This document shows positions 6,412-13,867 of a stretch of DNA of 17,278 nucleotides, in pieces. The stretch lies in the NCBI GenBank assembly GCA_002404835.1, contig DHKM01000040.1, positions 1 to 17,278 on the forward strand, written 5' to 3'. The notes under the pieces were generated by a model, which was given only the letters and a program-made list of their open reading frames with translations, was not told the DNA's origin and searched no databases. A program made the translations under genes and the position numbers. Source of the stretch: Caryophanales bacterium UBA4694. Its GTDB lineage: Bacteria > Bacillota_I > Bacilli_A > RFN20 > CAG-288. Every line of letters starts with the position of its first letter. Position 1 is the first letter of the stretch.

Positions 6412-6867
6412 ATGGACGAAAACATCATCATGTTGATTGTCTGGCTTTCTGTCTTCGTCGTTGCGCTTCTGGTCGAGATTTTCACGGAAGCGTTGGTATC
6501 CTGCTGGTTCTGCATCGGCGCTATTCTGGCTCTTTGCGTGACTTTCATTCCAGGTATGCCTTATTGGGGAGAAATCATTCTCTTCGTTGTCGGTTCTGTC
6601 CTTTCTTTTTTCATCATCCGTCCGCTTGTCTATCGGAATCTGCACCGGATCAAATCTGATACGAACATCGATGCGATTCTTAAGAGAAAAGGCGTTGTGA
6701 CCAAACGGATCACGGATCTGGAATGGGGAGAGGTCTTGATCGACAATGTCTATTGGACTGCCATCAAAAGGGATTTGGATCCGGTGATCGAGAGAGGCGA
6801 AATCGTCGAAGTCGTTTCGGTAGTCGGTAACAAGCTTTTGGTCAGAAAGACCGAAAAGAAAGGATAA
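6412..6867 (+). CDS. NfeD-like membrane protein
   Basis: The 151-residue protein has the short NfeD layout. Two to three hydrophobic segments fill the N-terminal half (about 5-27, 29-47 and 51-70). A soluble C-terminal domain of about 80 residues follows, with the OB-fold pattern GVVTKRITDLEWGEVLIDNVYW...GEIVEVVSVVGNKLLV. The long ClpP-like protease domain of full-length NfeD is absent, as is usual for partners of SPFH proteins. The start is fixed by GAAGGAGG at 6395-6402 and the ATG at 6412, one base after the preceding stop. The SPFH gene follows 7 bases later. Such pairs are known to act together at membrane microdomains. Confidence 0.85.
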   Translation: MDENIIMLIVWLSVFVVALLVEIFTEALVSCWFCIGAILALCVTFIPGMPYWGEIILFVVGSVLSFFIIRPLVYRNLHRIKSDTNIDAILKRKGVVTKRITDLEWGEVLIDNVYWTAIKRDLDPVIERGEIVEVVSVVGNKLLVRKTEKKG

Positions 6868-6874
6868 ACGTTTT

Positions 6875-7954
6875 ATGGAACCGAATAAAGTTGTTCTGAT
6901 TGTCATTCCGATTGTTCTTGTCGTTCTGATTGGTGTCTATCTTCTTTCGAGGATGCGCATCGTCAATCAGACGGATAAGTTCGTCATCGAGCGTCTGGGC
7001 CGATATCTTAGGACATGGGATACCGGTGTGCATTTCCTTGCTCCGTTTGTCGACCGGATCCAGAAAAAGGTCTCCATGAAGGAGCAGATCTATGATTTCC
7101 CGCCTCAGCCTGTCATTACCAAGGACAACGTCACGATGCAGATCGATACGGTCGTCTTCTTCAATGTCACCGATCCCAAGCTTTATACCTATGGTGTCGA
7201 AAATCCGATTGCCGGTATCGAGGCTCTTTCTGCCACGACTTTGAGAAACATCATCGGTGATCTGGATCTCGATCAGACGTTGACCAGCCGTGATATCATC
7301 AATACCAAGATGAGACAGATTCTCGATGAGGCCACAGATCCTTGGGGAATCAAAGTGACCCGTGTCGAAGTCAAGAACATCCTTCCTCCGAAGGACATCC
7401 AGGCTGCCATGGAGAAGCAGATGCGTGCCGAGCGCGAGAAGAGAGAGAAGATATTGATTGCCGAAGGTGAGAAGACTTCCGCCATCACCATTGCCGAAGG
7501 TAACAAGGAAGCTGCCATCCTGAATGCGGAAGCCGAAAAGCAGGCTGCCATCAAGAAGGCGGAGGCTGATGCGGAAGCTATCCTCAAGGTCAAGAAGGCC
7601 GAAGCGGAAGGCGAGCTGATGCTCAGAAGAGCAGAGGCCGAGTCCATCAAGCTGATCAATGAAGCCAATCCTTCTCAGGCTGTCCTCACAATCCGCAGCT
7701 ATGAGACCTTGGCCAAGGTGGCTGACGGCAAGGCGACAAAGCTTATCATTCCGTCTGACATTTCCAAGGTTGCTTCATTGGCTTCTGTTGTCACGGAGAC
7801 AGTCGAAGATATGAAAAAGCCTGCCAAGGTCGAAGAGGAGAAGAAGGCTGAGACTGTTTCAAAACCAGCGATTACGAAGAAGGATTTCAGGAAGAGCGAA
7901 GAAGAACTTCATCTGGAGATGCTAAAAGACCACCAGAACAAAAACATTCATTAG
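6875..7954 (+). CDS. SPFH/stomatin-like membrane protein (QmcA type)
   Basis: The 359-residue protein starts with one membrane segment (about 5-24: VVLIVIPIVLVVLIGVYLL). The SPFH (prohibitin homology) domain runs to about residue 180 and shows the family run RIVNQTDKFVIERLGRYLRT, then GVHFLAPFVDRI, ALSATTLRNIIGDLDLDQTL and WGIKVTRVEVKNI. A long Ala/Glu/Lys coiled coil follows (about 185-265), with repeated AEAE and EAA patterns that support ring-like oligomers. The charged, flexible tail after about 300 is longer than in E. coli QmcA. These proteins form large membrane-bound assemblies linked to membrane microdomains and proteolysis. The gene sits directly after the NfeD gene in one operon, with AAAGGA ahead of the ATG. 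Confidence 0.93.
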   Translation: MEPNKVVLIVIPIVLVVLIGVYLLSRMRIVNQTDKFVIERLGRYLRTWDTGVHFLAPFVDRIQKKVSMKEQIYDFPPQPVITKDNVTMQIDTVVFFNVTDPKLYTYGVENPIAGIEALSATTLRNIIGDLDLDQTLTSRDIINTKMRQILDEATDPWGIKVTRVEVKNILPPKDIQAAMEKQMRAEREKREKILIAEGEKTSAITIAEGNKEAAILNAEAEKQAAIKKAEADAEAILKVKKAEAEGELMLRRAEAESIKLINEANPSQAVLTIRSYETLAKVADGKATKLIIPSDISKVASLASVVTETVEDMKKPAKVEEEKKAETVSKPAITKKDFRKSEEELHLEMLKDHQNKNIH

Positions 7955-7955
7955 A

Positions 7956-7988
7956 AAAACACCCTCGGAGAATTTCCGAGGGTGTTTT
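7956..7988. terminator. Shared bidirectional terminator
   Basis: AAAACACCCTCGGA (7956-7969) pairs perfectly with TCCGAGGGTGTTTT (7975-7988), a 14-bp stem with a 5-nt loop. It serves the SPFH operon (stop 7954) on the plus strand and queT on the minus strand, whose stop codon overlaps the outermost base pair. Confidence 0.92.
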
Positions 7989-8584
7989 CAGAATTTGAAG
8001 TTGAGGTTCTGTTTTGCCTGTATGAGTTTGTAGAAGCTTCTGTTTTTCTTGGAAAGTACCATGAATATGATATAACCCAGGACGGTGACGGCGATTATTT
8101 CGCCTAAGGCTACCCAGGCGAAGTTGGTCCAGAAGAGGACCTGTCCTGCGTTTCCTTCGGTATTGGTGATGAAGGTGAATTCATAGGAGAGAAGAAGCCC
8201 GTTTGTGATGGCCGGGAAAAGGGAAGCAAGAAGAAGGTTTCTGGAAAGGGAAATCAGAATCAGGGCCAGGATGGTTGCTAATGTTCCGATTACTATGTCA
8301 AGCGGGGAACAGAAGCTTGACATGGCCGGAGAATAGATATTGCTCAGGATGCAGCCGATGGTCAGTCCGTAGATGTAGTTCGGGTTGAAGAAGACAAGAA
8401 GGACAAGGAATTCGGAGATTCTTACCTGCACCGGTCCATAGGAGCAGAAGAAGAAGGCATAGGTCAAAGCCGCATACATGGCTGCGATGATGGCATTCTG
8501 GGCGATACTCCTGGTGTCGAGCTTGAAGCAGGAGAGGTAGTTTTTGAAGAAACTTTGTTTTTCGTCTGTTTTTTTGTTTTCCAT
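7988..8584 (-). CDS. queT: QueT family queuosine-precursor ECF transporter S component
   Basis: The 198-residue protein is the substrate-binding membrane subunit of an energy-coupling factor transporter, thought to import a queuosine precursor such as preQ1 or preQ0. Family marks are IAQNAIIAAMYAALTYAF in the first helix, GPVQVRISEFLVLLVFF, and GLTIGCILSNIYSP, followed by about four more hydrophobic segments. The N-terminal 25 residues are charged and cytoplasmic. No EcfA or EcfT gene is nearby, so a shared energising module elsewhere is expected. The ribosome binding site is weak (GGAAAAGAG). Expression is probably controlled by the preQ1-like leader and terminator at 8612-8709, which agrees with the transporter call. 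It converges on the SPFH operon and shares its terminator. Confidence 0.93.
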   Translation of the reverse strand: MENKKTDEKQSFFKNYLSCFKLDTRSIAQNAIIAAMYAALTYAFFFCSYGPVQVRISEFLVLLVFFNPNYIYGLTIGCILSNIYSPAMSSFCSPLDIVIGTLATILALILISLSRNLLLASLFPAITNGLLLSYEFTFITNTEGNAGQVLFWTNFAWVALGEIIAVTVLGYIIFMVLSKKNRSFYKLIQAKQNLNFKF

Positions 8585-8611
8585 AATTTCTCTTTTCCAA
8601 CCGGGGGAAAG

Positions 8612-8644
8612 AAAAAAGCGTTCTTTCCCATGAAGAAAGAACGC
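8612..8644 (-). terminator. Leader terminator before queT
   Basis: Read on the minus strand, GCGTTCTTTC (8644-8635) pairs perfectly with GAAAGAACGC (8627-8618) around a 7-nt loop, followed by six T residues (8617-8612). It lies between the preQ1-like aptamer and the queT start codon, so it is an attenuator rather than a gene-end terminator. Confidence 0.9.
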
Positions 8645-8666
8645 ATAATGATTATGTTGTCTTTGT

Positions 8667-8709
8667 CCCTGGTTTTGTTTAGCGACAGGATGGTAACGTC
8701 GAACTGTCG
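8667..8709 (-). ncRNA. preQ1-I-like riboswitch aptamer
   Basis: On the minus strand, CGACAG (8709-8704) pairs with CTGTCG (8688-8683) as stem P1. The loop between begins TTCG and contains GTTACC. After P1 comes an A-rich tail with CTAAACAAAACC and AGGG (8682-8667). This matches the H-type pseudoknot of preQ1-I riboswitches: a short stem, a UUCG...ACC loop, and an A-rich strand ending in G residues that pair back to the loop. The order promoter, aptamer, terminator, queT supports the call. The loop is a few nucleotides longer than in the best-known examples. Ligand-induced termination is the expected mode. Confidence 0.72.
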
Positions 8710-8716
8710 TACTTCT

Positions 8717-8745
8717 ATTCTAGGTGTTAAGCCTCCTTATGGCAA
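8717..8745 (-). promoter_or_regulatory. Promoter of the queT transcription unit
   Basis: On the minus strand, TTGCCA (8745-8740) and TAGAAT (8722-8717) are 17 bases apart. The expected transcript start is about 8710, at the first base pair of aptamer stem P1. It lies just after the stop codon of the PilB homologue. Confidence 0.7.
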
Positions 8746-8770
8746 CAAAGAAAAGCAGTAAGTGCTTCCA

Positions 8771-10462
8771 TTATTTTTTGTCTTCGTCTTCCAAATCGAT
8801 GAATTCGGAAAGTTTTTCGTATTCTTCGATGGAAGTGTCTCCGGATAGGACTTTTCTTTTTGCTTCCTCTAATAGGGTCGTCTTTCCTTCTTTGTTGGAG
8901 ATATCTTCAAGCTCTTGGCTTGTGATGTTTTCGTCCATGATGGCGTCTTTGATGTTCTTGGATGTCAGCATGATTTCAAATAGTCCTAGTCTTCCTGTGT
9001 ATCCGGAACCGTTGCAGTATTTGCAGCCTTTCCGATGGTAGATTTCCTTGGGTTGGGAAAGACCGAGTATCTTCATCTCGTGGGGATCGGTTCGTTTTTT
9101 CTCTTTGCAATAGGGGCATAGTCTTCTTAGAAGTCTCTGGGATATGCTTCCGAGCAGGGAATCGGCAACCAGGTATCTTGGTACTCCCATGTTGACGAGT
9201 CTTGTTATGACTCCTACGGCATCATTGGTATGGATGGTCGAGAGGACAAGATGGCCGGTGATTGCCGCTCTTGCTGCAATCTGGGCTGTTTCTTCGTCTC
9301 GGATTTCTCCGATCATGATGATGTTTGGATCCTGTCTCAGGATGGAACGTAGGGCAATCGAGAAGGTAAGATCGGCTTTTGGGTTTATCTGCACCTGGTT
9401 GATTCCGTCGATCTGGTTTTCGACCGGGTCTTCGACGGTGATGATGTTGGTGTCTTCTTTGTTGAGGTATCGTAGGAAGGTATAGAGAGTCGTCGATTTT
9501 CCGCTTCCGGTAGGGCCGGTGAGGAGGATGATTCCGTAGGGTCTTGTGATCATCTTCATGACGAGGTCGGTCTGTCTTCTGTCGAAACCCAAAGAGGCGA
9601 TATCTGCTTTGTTGTAATCGACGTCGTAGATTCTTATGACGATTTTCTCTCCGAAGAGCATTGGAAGAGTGGAGACACGGAAGTCGTACTTTGTTCCGGA
9701 TATTTCCAAAGTCAGTTTTCCGTCCTGAGGGATTCTTCTTTCTGCGATATTCATGCTGGCCATGATCTTGATTCTGGCTAAAACGGCTGGGTAGAGGTTT
9801 TTGGGTATCGGAGACATGGTGGTCAATACGCCGTCGATTCTATATCTTGTTCGTATGTGGTCTTCGAATGGTTCGATATGGATATCCGAGGCATTCAATA
9901 CGACAGCTTCCCTGAGGATGGCATCGACAAGCTTGATGACCGGGGCATCGATCTCGACTTTGGTTTCCTTCTCCTTTGTCTTTTCCTGTTTCTTCGGAAG
10001 CTCGCTTTCCTCGACGGCATCTTTCTGGAGAAACTTGTTGCTCACATAGTTGAGTAGTTTTTCGATGTTCTCTTCGGAGAAGAGGAAAACCTGGATTTTC
10101 TTTCCGATGATGGAACGGAAGGAGCTTATGTCTTCTATGCAAAGGGGGTTCGAAGTTCCCATATAGACGACATCTTCCATTTCTTCCATCGGTATGGTTC
10201 TGTATTCGATGAGTTTGTCCAGGGGGAATTTCTTTACGAGATCGATATTTAGTTCATTGATCTGCAGGGAAGAGACTTCGATATTGAGAAATTGGGCAAG
10301 ATAGTCGAGGACTTCTTCTTCCGGGAGGATGTTTTCCTGGATGAGTGTTTTATAGATTGGGGTATTCTCTTTCTCGGCTTTGGCAAGGATGGGTTGGATG
10401 TTTTCCTCTGTCATTACCTTGTTCTTTGTCAGGTATTTCGAGAATGTGATGTTTATGATCAT
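8771..10462 (-). CDS. pilB: PilB/GspE-family assembly ATPase
   Basis: The 563-residue protein is the cytoplasmic hexameric ATPase that powers filament assembly. An N-terminal region (1-140) has the MshEN/T2SSE_N shape and is followed by a charged linker (145-170). The catalytic core shows SDIHIEP (about 192-198), Walker A GPTGSGKST (316-324), the Asp box ITVEDPVE (341-348), Walker B IIMIGEIRDE (381-390) and the His box GHLVLSTIHT (403-412). Four cysteines, C449/C452 and C480/C483, form the zinc site typical of PilB and GspE. The length fits PilB/GspE and is much longer than ComGA. No retraction ATPase (PilT) is encoded nearby. GAGGT precedes the ATG, 10 bases after the PilC stop. It is the last gene of the operon and no terminator follows before the queT promoter. 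Confidence 0.95.
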   Translation of the reverse strand: MIINITFSKYLTKNKVMTEENIQPILAKAEKENTPIYKTLIQENILPEEEVLDYLAQFLNIEVSSLQINELNIDLVKKFPLDKLIEYRTIPMEEMEDVVYMGTSNPLCIEDISSFRSIIGKKIQVFLFSEENIEKLLNYVSNKFLQKDAVEESELPKKQEKTKEKETKVEIDAPVIKLVDAILREAVVLNASDIHIEPFEDHIRTRYRIDGVLTTMSPIPKNLYPAVLARIKIMASMNIAERRIPQDGKLTLEISGTKYDFRVSTLPMLFGEKIVIRIYDVDYNKADIASLGFDRRQTDLVMKMITRPYGIILLTGPTGSGKSTTLYTFLRYLNKEDTNIITVEDPVENQIDGINQVQINPKADLTFSIALRSILRQDPNIIMIGEIRDEETAQIAARAAITGHLVLSTIHTNDAVGVITRLVNMGVPRYLVADSLLGSISQRLLRRLCPYCKEKKRTDPHEMKILGLSQPKEIYHRKGCKYCNGSGYTGRLGLFEIMLTSKNIKDAIMDENITSQELEDISNKEGKTTLLEEAKRKVLSGDTSIEEYEKLSEFIDLEDEDKK

Positions 10463-10472
10463 GTTGTTTACC

Positions 10473-11681
10473 TCACAGGATGTTCTGATAGAGCTGGATC
10501 ATAGGAAGGAATACGGCAAGAATGACGATTCCTACGATGACTCCCAGGACGATGATCATCAAAGGTTCCATGGCCGTGGTTGCCTTTGTGATGGAATTTT
10601 CGACCTGCTGGTCGAAGAATGTCATGGATGATTTCAAAACAGTGACCATGTTTCCGCTCTTTTCTCCGACTCCAAGCATTTCCGTGAGCATCCTTGGGAA
10701 TATATTGGTTTCTTCTAAGGCTTTGTGGATTTCTTCTCCGCTTTCGATTTTCTTTTTGGCCTGGTTGAATCTTTTCTCCAGAAGGGAGTTGTTCAGCATC
10801 TTGGTCAGGTTGTTGAGGCAGTCGAGGATGTTCATGCCGTTCTCCAAAAGGATGATGAAGGCACGGGAGAATCTTGTCGTGACTAGGTTCTTCTGTATTT
10901 TCCCGAGAAAAGGCAGATGCAGTTTGATATAGTCCTTAACGACCTTCCCCGGTTTTGTCCGGAAGAAAAGAACAGAGGAAAAGACAAGGATAGCAAGAAA
11001 AAGCAGTATGACAAGGATATTGTTCTTGATAAATGAGGCAATATCCATGACGATTTTGGTCAGAAGCGGGATGTCTCCTCCCAGTTCCTTGATCATGTCT
11101 TCGAACTGCGGGATGATGAAGAAGACCATGAAGACGATGACGACTGTGATCAGGACAAGAAGGAAGATCGGATAGACAAGAGCCGTCTTGGCTTTTCCTT
11201 TGATCTTCCTGTCGTTTTCGTAATAGTCGGCAAGGGACTGGAGGACTTTGTCTAATGATCCGCTCTCTTCGCCGATTTCGATCATGCTGATGAAATAGTT
11301 GGGAAATACCTTCTTATGTTTCTTCAGGGCTTCGGAAAGCAGGACACCGGAGAGGACATCGTAATAGATTTCCTGGATGACTTTGGAGAAGACTTTGGAA
11401 TGCTTCTGGTTCTTGAGGACTAGAAGGGATTGGGCTATGGTCGCTCCGGAGTGGATGAGGACGGAGAATTCCCTGAGGAACATGAGGATTTCGGCCGGTT
11501 TTACTTTGGAGGACACGGCTAGGAAGGTATTGGGTTTCTTTTCCCTGGAGATGGTTGCCTTGAGAAGGAATCCTTTTTCCAACCGTATGGTCGCTTTCAG
11601 CATGGCCTCATCATCCGCTTTGATGATTTTGGTTTCCTTTTTTCCTTTTTCGTTTATGATTTCACAACGATAGAACGGCAT
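10473..11681 (-). CDS. pilC: PilC/GspF inner-membrane platform protein
   Basis: The 402-residue protein is the polytopic platform protein on which filament subunits are assembled and which couples to the ATPase. It has two T2SSF domains (about 67-190 and 270-392), each with the family signature: MIEIGEESGSLDKVL (133-147) and MLGVGEKSGNMVTVL (335-349). Hydrophobic segments lie at about 168-192, 221-241 and 371-394. The N-terminal 60 residues form the usual small soluble domain. The ATG is one base after the pilD stop, and its ribosome binding site GGAGGT lies in the last codons of pilD, so the two are translationally coupled. Length and layout are standard. Confidence 0.95.
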   Translation of the reverse strand: MPFYRCEIINEKGKKETKIIKADDEAMLKATIRLEKGFLLKATISREKKPNTFLAVSSKVKPAEILMFLREFSVLIHSGATIAQSLLVLKNQKHSKVFSKVIQEIYYDVLSGVLLSEALKKHKKVFPNYFISMIEIGEESGSLDKVLQSLADYYENDRKIKGKAKTALVYPIFLLVLITVVIVFMVFFIIPQFEDMIKELGGDIPLLTKIVMDIASFIKNNILVILLFLAILVFSSVLFFRTKPGKVVKDYIKLHLPFLGKIQKNLVTTRFSRAFIILLENGMNILDCLNNLTKMLNNSLLEKRFNQAKKKIESGEEIHKALEETNIFPRMLTEMLGVGEKSGNMVTVLKSSMTFFDQQVENSITKATTAMEPLMIIVLGVIVGIVILAVFLPMIQLYQNIL

Positions 11682-11682
11682 G

Positions 11683-12450
11683 TCAGATTACCTCCATGAT
11701 GAATCGGGATATCATCGGATAGAAAAGCAAAGAAAAAAGATAACCGGCACAGAGATAGGGAGCAAAGGCGATTTCCCTGTTTTTCTCTTTGCGTGTCCTG
11801 ATAAGTTCGATGAGACTTGCTGACAACGATGAGACCAGAAGCATCAGAAGGAGCGCTTTGTATCCAAGATGGAATCCGATGATGCCGATAAGGATGATAT
11901 CTCCGCTTCCCAAGGCTTCTTTTTTTAGTATTTTTTCCGAAATGATTTTCAATAAAAGGAAAAAAGTGAATCCGATTGCCAGTCCGATGAAGTTATCAAT
12001 CGGTATTTCTTTATCTAGGATGCTTTTTATGGTGATGTCTATTATGGCTAATAGGGCAAGTAGAATCTGGGTTGCATCATAGATATAATGATGGTAATAG
12101 TCGATGTAGGAGATGAGAAGGAGAACCGAGACAATCGGATAATAGGTAATCAGATGGTAGGAGAAAGGATACATCAAAGAGCAGATCAGATAAAGAACCC
12201 CACCCAGGATTTCAAGGATCAAGGAGGAAACGGGAATCTTTGCCTTGCAGTACCGGCATTTTCCTCTCAGTAGGAGATAGGATAATATGGGAATGTTGTC
12301 ATACCATTTGATCTCTTTTTTGCAGTTGTCGCAGTGGGAGCCAGGCCTGATGATGCTTTTGTGTTCTGGAACCCTGCTTATGATGACACCTAGAAACGAG
12401 GCGATAGAGGTTCCTATCAGGAAAGAGAAGATATCAAGAATGATTTTCAT
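11683..12450 (-). CDS. pilD: Prepilin peptidase / A24 leader peptidase
   Basis: The 255-residue membrane protein is the aspartic peptidase that cleaves the class III leader of the pilins encoded upstream and, in homologues, methylates the new N-terminus. It keeps the four-cysteine domain (C40, C43, C65, C68) with GSHCDNC and LRGKCRYC. The two catalytic aspartates are D117 (in SYIDYYHHYI) and D184 (in GSGD, the GxGD motif). About seven to eight hydrophobic segments are present. The start overlaps the end of the preceding small pseudopilin gene by 17 bases, with GGGAG ahead of the ATG. All expected substrates lie in the same operon. Confidence 0.95.
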   Translation of the reverse strand: MKIILDIFSFLIGTSIASFLGVIISRVPEHKSIIRPGSHCDNCKKEIKWYDNIPILSYLLLRGKCRYCKAKIPVSSLILEILGGVLYLICSLMYPFSYHLITYYPIVSVLLLISYIDYYHHYIYDATQILLALLAIIDITIKSILDKEIPIDNFIGLAIGFTFFLLLKIISEKILKKEALGSGDIILIGIIGFHLGYKALLLMLLVSSLSASLIELIRTRKEKNREIAFAPYLCAGYLFSLLFYPMISRFIMEVI

Positions 12451-12664
12451 GGTCAGGCTCTCCCTCTTCTTTTTTGTCGTTTTCCAAGATCGTGCTTTTC
12501 ATATCTTCCACCTGTTTTCTTCCTGCGCTTTGATAACGGTAGGACACAAGAAAACCGGTGCTTAAAAGAAGCGAGAGAGCAAAGATGATGGTCGAGAGGA
12601 TAAGGAGTGTGGCTCCTTTTCTTCTATTTTTGGATCCTTCTGTATCCGAAATCGATGTTTTCAT
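12434..12664 (-). CDS. Small GspK/PilX-like pseudopilin
   Basis: This 76-residue protein looks like a minor pseudopilin. Its N-terminus is charged and ends NRRKG, then a hydrophobic helix ATLLILSTIIFALSLLLSTGF starts directly, as at a prepilin peptidase site (cleavage after G17). Position 5 of the mature form is Ile (I22), not Glu. Lack of Glu5 is characteristic of GspK, and the KG-A-x-L pattern resembles PilX/GspK. The rest (about 45-76) is a short, highly charged tail with no visible fold, far shorter than GspK. I place the start at the ATG at 12664. An upstream TTG at 12694 is in frame but has no ribosome binding site. The gene overlaps the preceding minor pilin by 41 bases and the next gene by 17 bases. 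Confidence 0.72.
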   Translation of the reverse strand: MKTSISDTEGSKNRRKGATLLILSTIIFALSLLLSTGFLVSYRYQSAGRKQVEDMKSTILENDKKEEGEPDHENHS

Positions 12665-13043
12665 ACAGGTATTTCTCTTTTTGGTCGTAGACAAAGAGAT
12701 AGAGGTGGGTGTTTTCGTCTGGTTTTCTATAGGTATATTCTAGGGTATAGGTTCTTTCTTGTTCGGATGTCGTCTTCCTGAAATCCGGGTCATAATAGAC
12801 TAGACGGCTGTCTTCTTTTTGTATTATGTATTCTTCCGTGAAGTATTCTTTGTCCCATTCTTTTCCGTATCTGGTCAGGTAGGTGTCTATTTCATAGAGT
12901 ATGGATTGGAAGACAGTTTTCTCCTGTTCTTTCTGGTTTGCTTTTTTGGTCAGAAGAATGGTTGTCAGGATGGTGGAAAAGGATATGGAGAAGAGAAAGA
13001 GGGAGACTACGGTCTCGATGATCGTGAATCCTTTTTTTACCAT
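12624..13043 (-). CDS. Minor pilin with class III signal
   Basis: The 139-residue protein begins MVKKG|FTIIETVVSLFLFSI, a textbook prepilin leader with very short leader, cleavage after G5 and Glu at mature position 5 (E10). The hydrophobic helix runs to about residue 28. The C-terminal domain is soluble and rich in Tyr, Glu and Lys (LVYYDPDF, YTLEYTYRKP), fitting a small beta-rich pilin domain. It could correspond to a GspI/GspJ/PilV-type priming subunit, but the sequence does not say which. The ATG overlaps the stop of the PilM-like gene by 7 bases (ATGGTAA), with GAAGGAA as ribosome binding site. Confidence 0.88.
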   Translation of the reverse strand: MVKKGFTIIETVVSLFLFSISFSTILTTILLTKKANQKEQEKTVFQSILYEIDTYLTRYGKEWDKEYFTEEYIIQKEDSRLVYYDPDFRKTTSEQERTYTLEYTYRKPDENTHLYLFVYDQKEKYLYENIDFGYRRIQK

Positions 13044-13861
13044 AAGGGGATTCCTTCTTCTGGTGTGATGTTGATCTTCAGTAAGTATTCTCTGATCCTG
13101 TTGTCTGTCTCATAGAGATAGTAGTGATCGATTTTCTCTTTGGGATTGTCTTTTTCGTAGCTTGAGAGAGCCAAGGAGAAGCTCCTGATGAAATCCATGT
13201 ACTGGTTGACGGTGAAGGATTTTTCCATGACCGGATAACCTTTCTTCAAAATGACGATGGTGACTAGGGTATAGGTCCGGAAGAGGAAAAGGATGTTTTC
13301 GTCGGGATTTTTGTAGCAGTCATAAAGCATGTCGCTGTAGAGGATGATGTTGTCGAAGCGGATCTTGAATTTCTTTTCGATGGACTTTATGAAATCCACG
13401 GAGCTTTTCTTGAGGAGATAGGTCCGATAGATATCCGTTTTCTTTTTGTGGTATGTTTTGGTATAGGGAAGGTAGTCTTTGTCCTTCCATTCGGAGAGGA
13501 ACTGCTTTTTATAAATGGATTTGGAGGAATAGAGAAGGGAATTGGGTATGCTTTCGTAAGTCAGTATGCTTTTGTTCGTGCGGAAGATCAGATCATAGTG
13601 ACGTATTTTCTTCGGAAGGAGGGATTGTATGATTCTTGTGAAGGTATAGTTGTTGATGATTTCCTCGTTTTGGAAGAGGAACTCATAGAGTCTGTGGGAT
13701 TCTTCTTTCGGTTTTCCGTTACCACAAAAAGATATGATCCGGATGTATTTTCCTCCAATCATATTGATCTCTATGATGTTTTTCTTTCTGTAAAGAGAGA
13801 CCTTTGCTTTGTTCTTCCGTTGCGGAAAAAGGGAAAGAATTTTTGAAAAATCGATTTTCAT
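13037..13861 (-). CDS. Divergent PilM-like cytoplasmic protein
   Basis: I do not see a textbook signature in this 274-residue protein. It has no membrane segment or signal peptide. The order of elements follows PilM and the cytoplasmic part of GspL: a strand pair with RHYDLIFRTNKSILTYESIP, an acidic helix, DYLPYTKTY, then SSVDFIKSIEKKFKIRFDNIILYSD (the PilM segment that describes its partner helix), then ILFLFRTYTLVTIVILKKGYPVMEKSF where PilM has its second phosphate loop (DxGxxxT). The loop glycine and aspartate are absent, so nucleotide binding may be lost. It lies between two minor pilin genes, in the right operon for PilM. GspL/PilM alternatives or an unrelated actin-like fold remain possible. 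The ribosome binding site is poor. Confidence 0.6.
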   Translation of the reverse strand: MKIDFSKILSLFPQRKNKAKVSLYRKKNIIEINMIGGKYIRIISFCGNGKPKEESHRLYEFLFQNEEIINNYTFTRIIQSLLPKKIRHYDLIFRTNKSILTYESIPNSLLYSSKSIYKKQFLSEWKDKDYLPYTKTYHKKKTDIYRTYLLKKSSVDFIKSIEKKFKIRFDNIILYSDMLYDCYKNPDENILFLFRTYTLVTIVILKKGYPVMEKSFTVNQYMDFIRSFSLALSSYEKDNPKEKIDHYYLYETDNRIREYLLKINITPEEGIPLW

Positions 13862-13867
13862 CTTTTT

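Noticed and set aside
12434..12694. TTG start at 12694 for the GspK-like pseudopilin
   Set aside because: There is no ribosome binding site upstream. The ATG at 12664 leaves a normal basic leader before the KG|A site.
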